36,419 nt of DNA, taken from NCBI GenBank assembly GCA_945861935.1, contig CAMAVU010000010.1, forward strand, positions 1 to 36,419. The letters run 5' to 3'. Positions 24,671 to 31,815 of this stretch are shown here, piece after piece. The notes beneath the pieces were generated by a model. It saw nothing but the letters and a program-made list of their open reading frames with translations, ran no database searches and was not told where the DNA came from. The translations under genes were made by a program, and so were the position numbers. The DNA comes from Bifidobacterium breve (GTDB taxonomy: Bacteria > Actinomycetota > Thermoleophilia > Miltoncostaeales > Miltoncostaeaceae). Numbering within the stretch: position 1 is the stretch's first letter; every line of letters starts with the position of its first letter.

Positions 24671-24715
24671 TGTCACCCCCCGTACGGCCACAGAGCGGCC
24701 GTACGGGGGGTGACA
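24671..24715. terminator. Perfect 19-bp hairpin downstream of lipoprotein copy 2
   Basis: Positions 24671-24689 and 24697-24715 are perfect reverse complements around the 7-nt loop ACAGAGC. The stem includes CCCCCCGTACGG. It lies five bases beyond the stop of the second lipoprotein gene (minus strand) and just after the MFS remnant. No T-tract flanks it, so it could equally be an mRNA-stabilising structure. Confidence 0.6.
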
Positions 24716-24720
24716 GGGGG

Positions 24721-25113
24721 TCAGGAGGGGTAAGTGGCTGCGACCTCAGCGCCCAGCGCGAGCGCGGCCTCGGTCATGCCCTCTCGGCAGGATGCCAGTG
24801 CGGCCGTACCTGCCGGTGTGTCGTCCGCGACATCGTTGGCGGTCGCCGTGGCCTCGAGGCATGTGAGGGTGTCCTGGCAGATCGTGGCGAAGCCCGTGCG
24901 GAACTGCTCGATGCCCTCAGCGGAAATCGTGTCCCCGAGGGTCGCAAGACCGGAATCGGCCTCAGTGGTGCACGCGGTGACGAACGTCTCGCGCACGTCC
25001 TCCGGCCACGGGTCGCCGACAACCGGCTCCGAGGATGAGCCGCAGCCAGCGCCCAGAGCGACTGCTCCCGCGGCCAGCAGCACTGCAATTGGGGTGAATC
25101 TCCGTGTTGTCAT
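24721..25113 (-). CDS. Small four-cysteine lipoprotein, copy 2
   Basis: 130-aa predicted lipoprotein, paralogous to the one at 23944-24342. The signal peptide (PIAVLLAAGAVALGAGC) ends at Cys24 and is followed by GSSSEP. Cysteines 48, 79, 85 and 109 align with the four mature cysteines of copy 1, and DTISAEGIEQFRTGFATIC is the best-conserved block. The mature protein is predicted helical and lies on the outer face of the membrane. A TAGCCT hexamer precedes ATG 25113 by six bases. A decayed exporter fragment lies in the convergent position that the intact exporter occupies beside copy 1. Function unknown. Confidence 0.8.
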   Translation of the reverse strand: MTTRRFTPIAVLLAAGAVALGAGCGSSSEPVVGDPWPEDVRETFVTACTTEADSGLATLGDTISAEGIEQFRTGFATICQDTLTCLEATATANDVADDTPAGTAALASCREGMTEAALALGAEVAATYPS

Positions 25114-25119
25114 CTGGCG

Positions 25120-25125
25120 AGGCTA
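25120..25125 (-). promoter_or_regulatory. -10 element TAGCCT of lipoprotein copy 2
   Basis: TAGCCT on the minus strand ends six bases before ATG 25113, identical to copy 1 in sequence and distance. The flanking bases differ between the copies, which suggests the hexamer is under selection. Confidence 0.6.
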
Positions 25126-25151
25126 CACACCGCCGAAGACGGCCCCGAACG

Positions 25152-25181
25152 CCGAAGACCGCTCCGGGGAGCGGTCTTCGG
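25152..25181 (-). terminator. Hairpin terminator downstream of tRNA-Ala
   Basis: CCGAAGACCGCTC and its perfect complement GAGCGGTCTTCGG form a 13-bp stem with the 4-nt loop CGGG. It begins about 11 nt beyond the tRNA 3' end on the minus strand. It separates the tRNA from the lipoprotein promoter. Confidence 0.6.
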
Positions 25182-25192
25182 ACGGGACCCGA

Positions 25193-25265
25193 TGGAGGAT
25201 ACCGGGATCGAACCGGTGACCTCTACGCTGCCAGCGTAGCGCTCTCCCAGCTGAGCTAATCCCCC
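25193..25265 (-). tRNA. tRNA-Ala (anticodon GGC)
   Basis: The 73-nt minus-strand sequence folds into a full cloverleaf. The acceptor stem is GGGGGAT/ATCCTCC, including the G3-U70 wobble pair that identifies alanine tRNAs. The D arm is GCTC/GAGC, the anticodon stem CTACG/CGTAG with loop CTGGCAG (anticodon GGC), and the T arm ACCGG-TTCGATC-CCGGT. The discriminator is A73. The 3' CCA is not encoded. It lies 31 nt downstream of rsfS and has its own likely -10 element. Confidence 0.97.
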
Positions 25266-25277
25266 GCGTGCGGGCGC

Positions 25278-25283
25278 AGTATA
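25278..25283 (-). promoter_or_regulatory. -10 element TATACT of tRNA-Ala
   Basis: TATACT, one base from the TATAAT consensus, lies 12 bases upstream of the tRNA and 13 bases after the rsfS stop. It is one of the few AT-rich hexamers in the window. The predicted leader is about five bases. A -35 box is not obvious. Confidence 0.55.
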
Positions 25284-25296
25284 GACAGGCCGTGCC

Positions 25297-25713
25297 CTAC
25301 AGAGCGGGTGGGTCGAAGGGCGTGTTGGGGGCCTCCCGCCACAGGCGCTCCAACCGGTAGAACTCCCGCGCTTCCGGGGTGAAAACGTGGATCACGACGT
25401 CCAGGGCGTCCACGAGGATCCAGTCGCCCTCCTTCTGGCCCTCCACCTGCCGCGGCGTGACGCCGAAGTCGTGCTTGAGCCGGTAGCGCAAGTCCTCGGC
25501 GATCGCCTTCGTCTGCCGAGGGGTACGCCCGGTGCAGATCACGAGGTGGTCCGTGTAGTCGACCAAGCCGCGCATGTCGAGGACCATGATGTCCTCGGCC
25601 TTCTTGTCATATGCGATGGCGGCTGCGCCGAGCGCGAGTTCCGTGGTGTCCGCGGGGTCTCCCCTATCGATCACAGGTGCTGGACGCAGGCTAGCCGCGC
25701 CGACAGCGCCCAT
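25297..25713 (-). CDS. rsfS: Ribosomal silencing factor RsfS
   Basis: Iojap/YbeB-family protein of 138 aa that binds L14 and blocks subunit joining under starvation. The conserved AEDIMVLDMRGLVDYTDHLVICTG and EGQKEGDWILVDALDVVIHVFTPEAREFYRLERLW blocks are complete. ATG 25713 overlaps the nadD stop by one base (TGATG); a TTG directly before it is less likely. The first about 25 residues are not conserved in the family, so a start at GTG 25674 cannot be ruled out. The nadD-rsfS pair is widespread. Confidence 0.94.
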   Translation of the reverse strand: MGAVGAASLRPAPVIDRGDPADTTELALGAAAIAYDKKAEDIMVLDMRGLVDYTDHLVICTGRTPRQTKAIAEDLRYRLKHDFGVTPRQVEGQKEGDWILVDALDVVIHVFTPEAREFYRLERLWREAPNTPFDPPAL

Positions 25714-26303
25714 CAAGGCAGCAACGGGGCGGTCCGCAGCAGCGCTGCGACCGGCTCCGGTACCAGATCGGTGATGTCCTCCCCGCGGGCCAGGCGCTCG
25801 CGCACCTGGGTGGACGAAATGGGTACCTCGGGCATGTCCACAACATCAATGCGGCCCGCGGCCACCGGCCCAGTCAGGTCCTCGAGGCCGGGATCGGCCG
25901 AACCGGGGCGGGCGGCAACCGCGAGGCGGGCCAACTCCACGATGCGCTCCGGCCGGCTCCAGCCGCCGAAGCCCTCCAACTGGTCGGCGCCCATAATGAA
26001 CCACAACTCCGCACCCGGGTTGTCGGCAGCCAGTTGCTCCAGGGTCTCAGCCGTGTAGGACGTTCCCGCACGGTCCAGTTCGAGGGTGCTCACCCCGAGG
26101 AGCGGATCCCCGGCCACGGCCGCGCGCACCAGGGCCAGACGGCGGTCGGGCGGCATCGTCGGGCCCCCGGGCTTGTGCGGGGGCTCCCACGCCGGCACGA
26201 GAAGGACGCGATCGAGGCCGAGCGCACGGGCGGCCGCTCTGGCCAAGGCCAGATGGCCCTCGTGCGGCGGATCAAAGCTCCCGCCCAGCGCCCCGATGCG
26301 CAT
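25713..26303 (-). CDS. nadD: Nicotinate-nucleotide adenylyltransferase
   Basis: Converts nicotinate mononucleotide and ATP to deamido-NAD in NAD synthesis; 196 aa. The nucleotidyltransferase signature GGSFDPPHEGH is at 7-17. VLLVPAWEPPHK, the MGADQLEGFGGW block and the C-terminal ISSTQVRERLARG are all present, making a complete enzyme. ATG 26303 lies three bases after the proA stop. It is tightly packed between proA and rsfS. Confidence 0.96.
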   Translation of the reverse strand: MRIGALGGSFDPPHEGHLALARAAARALGLDRVLLVPAWEPPHKPGGPTMPPDRRLALVRAAVAGDPLLGVSTLELDRAGTSYTAETLEQLAADNPGAELWFIMGADQLEGFGGWSRPERIVELARLAVAARPGSADPGLEDLTGPVAAGRIDVVDMPEVPISSTQVRERLARGEDITDLVPEPVAALLRTAPLLP

Positions 26304-26306
26304 GGG

Positions 26307-27572
26307 TCAGCGGATCTGGCCGGTGCCGGTCACCAGATACTTCACGGTGGTCAGGTCGGCCAGGCCGATGGGCCCGCGCGCGTGCAGCTTCTGGGTGGAG
26401 ATGCCGATCTCGGCGCCCATGCCGAACTCGCCGCCATCCGTGAACCGGGTCGAGGCATTCACGTACACCACCGCCGAGTCAACCCCCTGCTGAAATGCGC
26501 GGGCAGCGTCGAGGGATCGCGTGATGATCGCCTCGCTGTGCCCCGACCCGAAGCGGTTCACATGATCCACGGCCTCGTCCACCGATCCGACGATGCCCAC
26601 GGACAGAATGAGGTCCAGGAACTCCGTGGCGAAGTCGGCGTCCGTGGCATCCACCATGTCGTCGCCGAACCCCGCGAGCAGCGCCCGCGCCTCGGGCGAC
26701 ACCCTCATCTCGACGCCCGCGGCCAGCAGAGCCGTGGCCGCGCGCGGCAGGAAGTCCGGGGCGATGTCCCGGTGCACGAGGAGCGTCTCGCACGCGTTGC
26801 ACACCCCGGGCCGCTGGGTCTTTGCGTTGACGACGATGGCCAGCGCGTCGTCCTGACAGGCATCGGCGTCCACGTACACATGGCAATTGCCGGACGCCGC
26901 ATAGATGACGGGCACGCGTGCGTTGTTCTGGAGGTATGCCTTCAGTTCCTCGCCGCCGCGCGGAATGACCAGATCCACCCGGCCCTCGGCCTGGATCAGT
27001 TCCAGCATCTCGGCGCGATCCGGGCCGAGCATGGTGACGGCACCCACCGGCACGCCAGCGCCCACGAGGGCGGACGCCACGACATCGCCAAGCACCGCGT
27101 TGGATCGCCGGGCGACGCGGCTGCCGCGCAGCACGATGGCATTGCCGCTCTTCAGCGCCAGCGCAGCGGCGTCGGTCGTGACGTTGGGCCTGCCCTCGAA
27201 GATGACACCAATGACACCCAGGGGCACCCGCGTCTCGACGATCTCGAGTCCGTTCGCCACACGCCATCCGCCCGTGATGACCCCGACCGGGTCGGGGAGC
27301 ACTGCGACGGCCCGCACGGCCGCCGCCATGGCCCCAAGGCGTGCGTCGTCGAGAAGGAGGCGGTCCACCGTGGCAGCGGGGGCACCGGACTGGCGGGCAT
27401 CCTCGACATCCCCGGCATTCATCGCAAGGATCTCGGGGGCGCGGGTGACGATGGCCTCGGCCACTGCCTCAAGGGCGTCGTCCTTCGCGCCGGGGGACAT
27501 GCGTGCGATGACACGGCCGGCGGCGCGCGCGGCCTCCAGGCGCTCGTCGAGGGATGCGTCGGTAGTGGCCAT
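26307..27572 (-). CDS. proA: Gamma-glutamyl phosphate reductase
   Basis: Second enzyme of proline synthesis, reducing gamma-glutamyl phosphate to glutamate semialdehyde with NADPH; 421 aa, family-typical. The catalytic Cys is Cys258 in QRPGVCNACETLLVH. Other conserved parts are PLGVIGVIFEGRPNVTTDAAALALKSGNA split over 117-145 and the C-terminal HARGPIGLADLTTVKY. ATG 27572 follows the proB stop by 12 bases. A TAGCGT hexamer overlapping the proB stop lies nine bases before the start; this may be chance. Confidence 0.97.
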   Translation of the reverse strand: MATTDASLDERLEAARAAGRVIARMSPGAKDDALEAVAEAIVTRAPEILAMNAGDVEDARQSGAPAATVDRLLLDDARLGAMAAAVRAVAVLPDPVGVITGGWRVANGLEIVETRVPLGVIGVIFEGRPNVTTDAAALALKSGNAIVLRGSRVARRSNAVLGDVVASALVGAGVPVGAVTMLGPDRAEMLELIQAEGRVDLVIPRGGEELKAYLQNNARVPVIYAASGNCHVYVDADACQDDALAIVVNAKTQRPGVCNACETLLVHRDIAPDFLPRAATALLAAGVEMRVSPEARALLAGFGDDMVDATDADFATEFLDLILSVGIVGSVDEAVDHVNRFGSGHSEAIITRSLDAARAFQQGVDSAVVYVNASTRFTDGGEFGMGAEIGISTQKLHARGPIGLADLTTVKYLVTGTGQIR

Positions 27573-27584
27573 CAGGCGCCCACG

Positions 27585-28682
27585 CTACCGCACCCGGGGA
27601 GCGAACCGGTCACGGTGGATGACCTCGGCCGCCCCGCCGGGCAGCACTGCGAGTGCCTCCTCCGAGCGCATGCCGCGTACCGCCCGGATCTCCTCCGCGG
27701 ACAGTTCGCTTATGCCCTTCCCCACCTCCTGCCCGTCGGGACCCACCACGAGCACGGCCTCGCCGGCCGGGAACGTGCCGTCGCACGACTCCACGCCGAC
27801 GGGCAGGAGGGACGTACCCTTCTCGATGAGCGCCCTCACGGCGCCCGCGTCCACGACCACGCGCCCCTGCGCCGGCTTCGCGTGCCGCAACCACAACCTG
27901 AACGCGCCGTCCGCGCGCGCCGACGGCGCGAAACGGGTCCCCACCGGCTCGCCGGCAGCCGCGGCCGGGATGATCCCATCCACGTCACCGCTGGCGACGA
28001 TGCATGCCACACCGCTTCCCGTGGCCATCGCGACAGATGCGAGTTTGCTGGCGATGCCGCCGCGCCCCCTGCCGGACCCGGGCAGATCGGCCAGCACCAG
28101 GTCCTCTGGCGCCGTGCCCGCGGGGACCTCCCCGATCAGTTCCGGGCCATCCGCACCCGGCGCGTACAGGCCGTCGCGATCGGTGAGCAGGAGGAGCAGG
28201 CGTGCCCGCAGGAGGATGGCCACATGCGCCGCGAGCACGTCGTTATCGCCGAACGTGAGTTCATCGGTGGCCGTGGTGTCGTTCTCGTTGATCACGGGGA
28301 TCGCGCCGAGCGCCACCAGCCGCTCCAGCGTGTTCCGTGCGTTGAGGTACGAGGCGCGGTGCCCGAGGTCGCCGGACGTCAGCAGGACCTGACCGGGCAC
28401 GGCACCGTGCCGGCCGAACTCGGTGATGTAGTGGGCGAACAGGGCGCCCTGCCCCACGGCGGATGCCGCCTGCAGATCAGGCAGGGCATCGGGGCGCACG
28501 CCGAACCCGAGCCTGCCGAGGCCGCAGGCGATCGCACCGCTCGACACCAGAACGGGGCGCTGGCCCTCAGCCGCCAGCGCGGCGATCTCTGCCACGCGGC
28601 GCCCGAGCACCTCCTCGCGAAGCGCTCCGCTGCCGTCCACCAGAGTGGACGACCCGATCTTGATCACGATGGCATCGCTCAT
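27585..28682 (-). CDS. proB: Glutamate 5-kinase
   Basis: First enzyme of proline synthesis, phosphorylating glutamate; normally the feedback-inhibited step. It is 365 aa with an amino-acid kinase domain (IVIKIGSSTLVDGSG, LVSSGAIACGLGRLGF, and INENDTTATDELTFGDND) followed by a PUA domain from about residue 270 (GRVVVDAGAVRALIEKGTSLL). ATG 28682 overlaps the obg stop as ATGA and is preferred over the GTG three codons upstream. The PUA domain is complete, so this is the long form. obg-proB-proA is a common actinobacterial and Firmicute order. Confidence 0.96.
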   Translation of the reverse strand: MSDAIVIKIGSSTLVDGSGALREEVLGRRVAEIAALAAEGQRPVLVSSGAIACGLGRLGFGVRPDALPDLQAASAVGQGALFAHYITEFGRHGAVPGQVLLTSGDLGHRASYLNARNTLERLVALGAIPVINENDTTATDELTFGDNDVLAAHVAILLRARLLLLLTDRDGLYAPGADGPELIGEVPAGTAPEDLVLADLPGSGRGRGGIASKLASVAMATGSGVACIVASGDVDGIIPAAAAGEPVGTRFAPSARADGAFRLWLRHAKPAQGRVVVDAGAVRALIEKGTSLLPVGVESCDGTFPAGEAVLVVGPDGQEVGKGISELSAEEIRAVRGMRSEEALAVLPGGAAEVIHRDRFAPRVR

Positions 28683-29608
28683 TGCAGCCACCCGTGGAGT
28701 TCGTCACGGAGGGCAGGGATCCCCTCCCCGGTCTCGGCGGACGTGGCCTGCTCCGCCTCCGCCGGCGGGGCTGCCAGGTCGCACTTCGTGGCCACGACGA
28801 CCTCGCGCGCGCCCTCCGGCATGAAAGCGTGCACGCCCCGGCGCACCCGCTCGATCCGCGCCGCGGGGTCCTCCGGATCAGAGGAGTCCACGCAGTGGAG
28901 CACCACCGATGCACGCTCCATCTGCCCCAGAGCCGCCCCGGGGCGGCCGGTCCCGTCGGCGGCAAGGCCCGGCAGGTCGGCGATCAGGTGGATCACGCCG
29001 TAGTCGTCGGACAGCGGGCCCAGCGCTGGCTCGCGCGTGGTGTGGGCGTACGGCGCCACCGTTGCGCTCGCGCCCGTGAGGGCGTTCAGCAGGGCCGTCT
29101 TCCCGGAGTTGGGCAGACCGATGATCGCAACGTCCACGGGCAGGCGCATCTCCAGGACGATCCATGCCTCCTCACCGTCCTCCCCCGGGATCACCACGCG
29201 CGGAGCCCGGTGCGTGGATGACCGGAATGCCCGGTTGCCCACGCCACCGCCGCCACCGCGCGCGACGGAGGCCCGGTCGCCGGGCACCATCAGCGAGGCC
29301 ACCTCGTATCCGTCGCGGAGCACCCGCGTGCCCGGCGGCACGTGCACGTCGAGGTCGTCGCCACTCCGGCCGTGCCGGTTCCGCCCCTCGCCGGCACCAC
29401 CGCCCGGTGCGGTGTGGTGCACCCGCGTGCGGAATACGGAGAGGTCGATCACCTGCTCGTCGACCACGAGCACGACATCGCCGCCGCGGCCACCGTTGCC
29501 CCCGTCGGGGCCGCCCCGCGGCGTGTGCGCCTCACGGCGGAATGACAGGCAGCCGTGGCCCCCGCTCCCGCCCTGGACGTGGATCTTGACCCGGTCGGTA
29601 AAGGACAC
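28679..29608 (-). CDS. obg: Obg-family GTPase, short and divergent
   Basis: Ribosome-assembly GTPase of the Obg/CgtA family, 309 aa. The N-terminal Obg fold (1 to about 158) is typical and glycine-rich (GGSGGHGCLSFRREAHTPRG, GGPDGGNGGRGGDV). The G domain is unusual: G1 is GLPNSGKT (164-171) instead of GFPNAGKST, G3 is DLPG (211-214), and the usual IEGA-x-G-x-GLG switch II is replaced by LAADGTGRPGAALG. G4 is TKCD (274-277) instead of NKID and G5 is TSAE. The C-terminal OCT/TGS-like extension is absent. GTG 29608 follows rpmA. Gene order rplU-rpmA-obg makes orthology firm despite the divergence. Confidence 0.88.
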   Translation of the reverse strand: MSFTDRVKIHVQGGSGGHGCLSFRREAHTPRGGPDGGNGGRGGDVVLVVDEQVIDLSVFRTRVHHTAPGGGAGEGRNRHGRSGDDLDVHVPPGTRVLRDGYEVASLMVPGDRASVARGGGGGVGNRAFRSSTHRAPRVVIPGEDGEEAWIVLEMRLPVDVAIIGLPNSGKTALLNALTGASATVAPYAHTTREPALGPLSDDYGVIHLIADLPGLAADGTGRPGAALGQMERASVVLHCVDSSDPEDPAARIERVRRGVHAFMPEGAREVVVATKCDLAAPPAEAEQATSAETGEGIPALRDELHGWLQ

Positions 29609-29634
29609 GGCGAGGGGCCCGGGGCCCGCCCGGC

Positions 29635-29901
29635 TCAGCCCGCCGGGGCCTCCACGGGGTGCACCGACACGTGGCGTCCCCGGTGGCCGCTGGTGAACTC
29701 CACGCGACCGCTGACCGTCGCAAAGATGGTGTGGTCGCGACCGAGGCCGGCACCGTTGCCCGGACGGAACACCGTGCCGCGCTGGCGGACGATGATCGAT
29801 CCCGCGGGAACGACCTGCCCCGCGAATACCTTCACGCCGAGGCGCTGGGAATTCGAGTCGCGCCCGTTCCGGCTGGATCCGCCACCCTTTTTGTGCGCCA
29901 T
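29635..29901 (-). CDS. rpmA: Ribosomal protein L27
   Basis: 50S protein L27, 88 aa, whose N-terminal tail reaches the peptidyl-transferase centre. The sequence [20 protein letters not shown] followed by LGVKVFAGQ is the standard start, without the Firmicute-type cleavable N-terminal extension. ATG 29901 lies three bases after the rplU stop. Complete. Confidence 0.98.
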   Translation of the reverse strand: MAHKKGGGSSRNGRDSNSQRLGVKVFAGQVVPAGSIIVRQRGTVFRPGNGAGLGRDHTIFATVSGRVEFTSGHRGRHVSVHPVEAPAG

Positions 29902-29904
29902 GCC

Positions 29905-30201
29905 CTAGCCCCCGATTCCCGTGATGCGCACCCGCGAGAGCCGCGAGCGGTAGCCCATCTTGCGCTTGCTGTCCTTCTTCGCACGGTACGTCAGGATCGT
30001 GATCTTCGGGCCGAGAACATGCTCCTCGACCTCCGCGGTCACGGTGCCACCGTCGCTGAAGCCATCGGCGCCACCCGTCGCGAGGACCTTCGGCGAGATC
30101 GTCTCGCCGGGCTCCGCGGCGATGCGGTCCACGACGATGCGCTCACCCTCGCGCACCCTGTATTGCTTGCCCCCAAGGGCGATGACGGCGTAGTCAGCCA
30201 C
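29905..30201 (-). CDS. rplU: Ribosomal protein L21
   Basis: 50S protein L21, 98 aa. The N-terminus ADYAVIALGGKQYRVREGE and the C-terminal KKDSKRKMGYRSRLSRVRI match the family. GTG 30201 is chosen because GGAG lies eight bases upstream and the family start (YAVI-x-x-GGKQ) begins here. A longer frame to 30279 adds low-complexity residues and is rejected. It is 93 nt from rng, the largest gap in this run, so a promoter is likely there. Confidence 0.96.
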   Translation of the reverse strand: MADYAVIALGGKQYRVREGERIVVDRIAAEPGETISPKVLATGGADGFSDGGTVTAEVEEHVLGPKITILTYRAKKDSKRKMGYRSRLSRVRITGIGG

Positions 30202-30249
30202 GATCTTCTCCACGTATGACGGAGCGCCCGACCACGGACGCGATCGGGG

Positions 30250-30255
30250 ACAGTA
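30250..30255 (-). promoter_or_regulatory. Possible -10 element TACTGT of rplU-rpmA-obg
   Basis: TACTGT on the minus strand lies 48 bases before the rplU GTG, in the 93-bp gap after rng. It is the same hexamer found before leuS. Predicted leader about 40 nt, containing the GGAG ribosome-binding site. No -35 is recognisable. Confidence 0.35.
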
Positions 30256-30294
30256 GCGAACCGTCCCACCCCGCGCCACGTAGGGCGGTGCGCC

Positions 30295-31815
30295 CTATTC
30301 CTCGTCGGTGTCGGCCCCGGCGCGGGACCGACCGTCGGCCCGCGGCCGGCGCGCACGCGACTTGGTCGCCTCCCCGGCAATCCGGGCACTCCCGGGTGCC
30401 ATCGACCCGTCGCGCTCGAGGCTGATCGACACGCCGATGTCGTCTTCGATGTCCGACAGGACGGCGTTGTCATCGGCCTGCAGGTAGTCGGCAACCTCGG
30501 GGTGCACGGCCACCGTGACCGGCGCGTCCCCCGCGCCCCTCAACAGGAGGCGGATCTGCCGCTCGGCATCAATCGCGTGGGTCTCCGGGCTCACGACGAA
30601 CCCTTGCCCGCCACACGTGGGGCATGCCGTGGTCATGATCTCGCGGGCACCGTCGCTGATGTTCTGCCGGGTCATCTGCACCAGACCCAGCGGAGAGATC
30701 TCCACCACGAAGGTACGGCTGCGATCCCCCGCGAGCGCGTCGTTCAGGGCCTTGGTGACGGCCCGCCGGTTCCCGGCATCATCCATGTCGATGAAGTCGA
30801 TGACGATGATTCCACCGATGTCGCGCAGGCGCAGTTGCCTGACGACCTCCTCGGCCGCCTCGAGGTTGGTGCGGGTAATGGTCGCCTCGAGTTGTGTGTT
30901 CCCCCGCCCGACGTTCTTCCCCGAGTTCACGTCAATGACCGTCATGGCCTCGGTGTCGTCGATGACCAGCGACCCGCCGGACGCGAGCGGCACACGGCGG
31001 CTGAGCGTCGAGCGGATGGCGGACCCGACCCCGTGCGCCTCCATGAGCGGTACATCACCCTCGTAGAGATGGACCCGATCGGCGAGCCCGGGGGACGTGC
31101 GACGGAGGAAACCCGTGATGCGCTCGTGCTGGCGGGCATCGTCCACCAGGACCTCATCAACGCTCTCGTTCAGGATGTCCCGGATCACCTTCAGCGACGA
31201 GTCGGCCTCGCTGTACAGCAGCGCGGGGCTCGTCACCTTGTCGGAGCGCTCCCGGATCGCCTTCCAGAGCAGGTTGAGCGACGCGAGGTCGCGTGCCAGT
31301 TCGGTGGCCGAGGCACCGGCGGCGGCGGTGCGCACGATGATGCCGCCGCCGTCGGTGGGCAGGCGCTTGCAGATGTCGCGGAGCCTGTGGCGCTCGTCGT
31401 CGTCGAGGCGCTTGCTGATGCCGATACCGTCGCCGAACGGCACGTACACGAGGAACCGGCCCGCGAGCGACAGTTGCATCGTCAGGCGCGCCCCCTTCGT
31501 CCCCATGGGGTCCTTCACCGCCTGGACGATGATCTCGTCGCCCTTCTTCAACAGGTCCGCGATGAGCCGCTTGCGCTTCGGCACACCCGCCGCGACGACG
31601 TCGTCCACGTGCAGGAATCCGTTCTTGCCGATGCCGACCTCAATGAACGAGGCCTCCATGCCGGCGAGGACCGACTCGACACGGCCCTTCCAGATGTGGC
31701 CCACCACGGAGCCGTGACCGCGCCGCTCGATCTGCACCTCGGCGACACGGCCGTCCTCGATGATGGCCACGCGCGTCTCGGCGCGGTCCACGGAAACAAC
31801 GATCTGCTTGATCAG
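30295..31815 (-). CDS. rng: Ribonuclease E/G
   Basis: Endoribonuclease of the RNase E/G family, about 506 aa, acting in rRNA processing and mRNA decay. The S1 domain contains HIWKGRVESVLAGMEASFIE. The two metal-binding aspartates lie in TVIDVNSGKNVG and GIIVIDFIDMDD, and the zinc link is CPTCGGQG. The acidic/basic tail is short, so it resembles RNase G more than E. The family N-terminus IKQIVVSVDRAETRVAI extends beyond the first canonical start (GTG 31791). AAGGAG at 31826-31821 points to CTG 31815 (CTGA overlap with the upstream stop) or ATC 31812 (TGATC) as the real start. The canonical GTG is 29 nt from this site and would lose conserved residues. Confidence 0.93.
   Translation of the reverse strand: MIKQIVVSVDRAETRVAIIEDGRVAEVQIERRGHGSVVGHIWKGRVESVLAGMEASFIEVGIGKNGFLHVDDVVAAGVPKRKRLIADLLKKGDEIIVQAVKDPMGTKGARLTMQLSLAGRFLVYVPFGDGIGISKRLDDDERHRLRDICKRLPTDGGGIIVRTAAAGASATELARDLASLNLLWKAIRERSDKVTSPALLYSEADSSLKVIRDILNESVDEVLVDDARQHERITGFLRRTSPGLADRVHLYEGDVPLMEAHGVGSAIRSTLSRRVPLASGGSLVIDDTEAMTVIDVNSGKNVGRGNTQLEATITRTNLEAAEEVVRQLRLRDIGGIIVIDFIDMDDAGNRRAVTKALNDALAGDRSRTFVVEISPLGLVQMTRQNISDGAREIMTTACPTCGGQGFVVSPETHAIDAERQIRLLLRGAGDAPVTVAVHPEVADYLQADDNAVLSDIEDDIGVSISLERDGSMAPGSARIAGEATKSRARRPRADGRSRAGADTDEE

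Noticed and set aside
24394-25038. 214-aa plus-strand gene covering the MFS remnant
   Set aside because: Only its first about 90 codons resemble the exporter; the rest is antisense to lipoprotein 2. It is a pseudogene with read-through.
21864-25192. Integrated mobile element at tRNA-Ala
   Set aside because: No integrase, transposase or phage gene, and no second copy of the tRNA 3' end was found; duplication and decay explain what is seen.
26034-29003. 989-codon open frame on the plus strand
   Set aside because: It runs antisense to proA, proB and part of obg, which have complete catalytic motifs. Long antisense frames are expected in GC-rich DNA with strong third-position bias; its sequence is His/Arg/Gly-rich without motifs.
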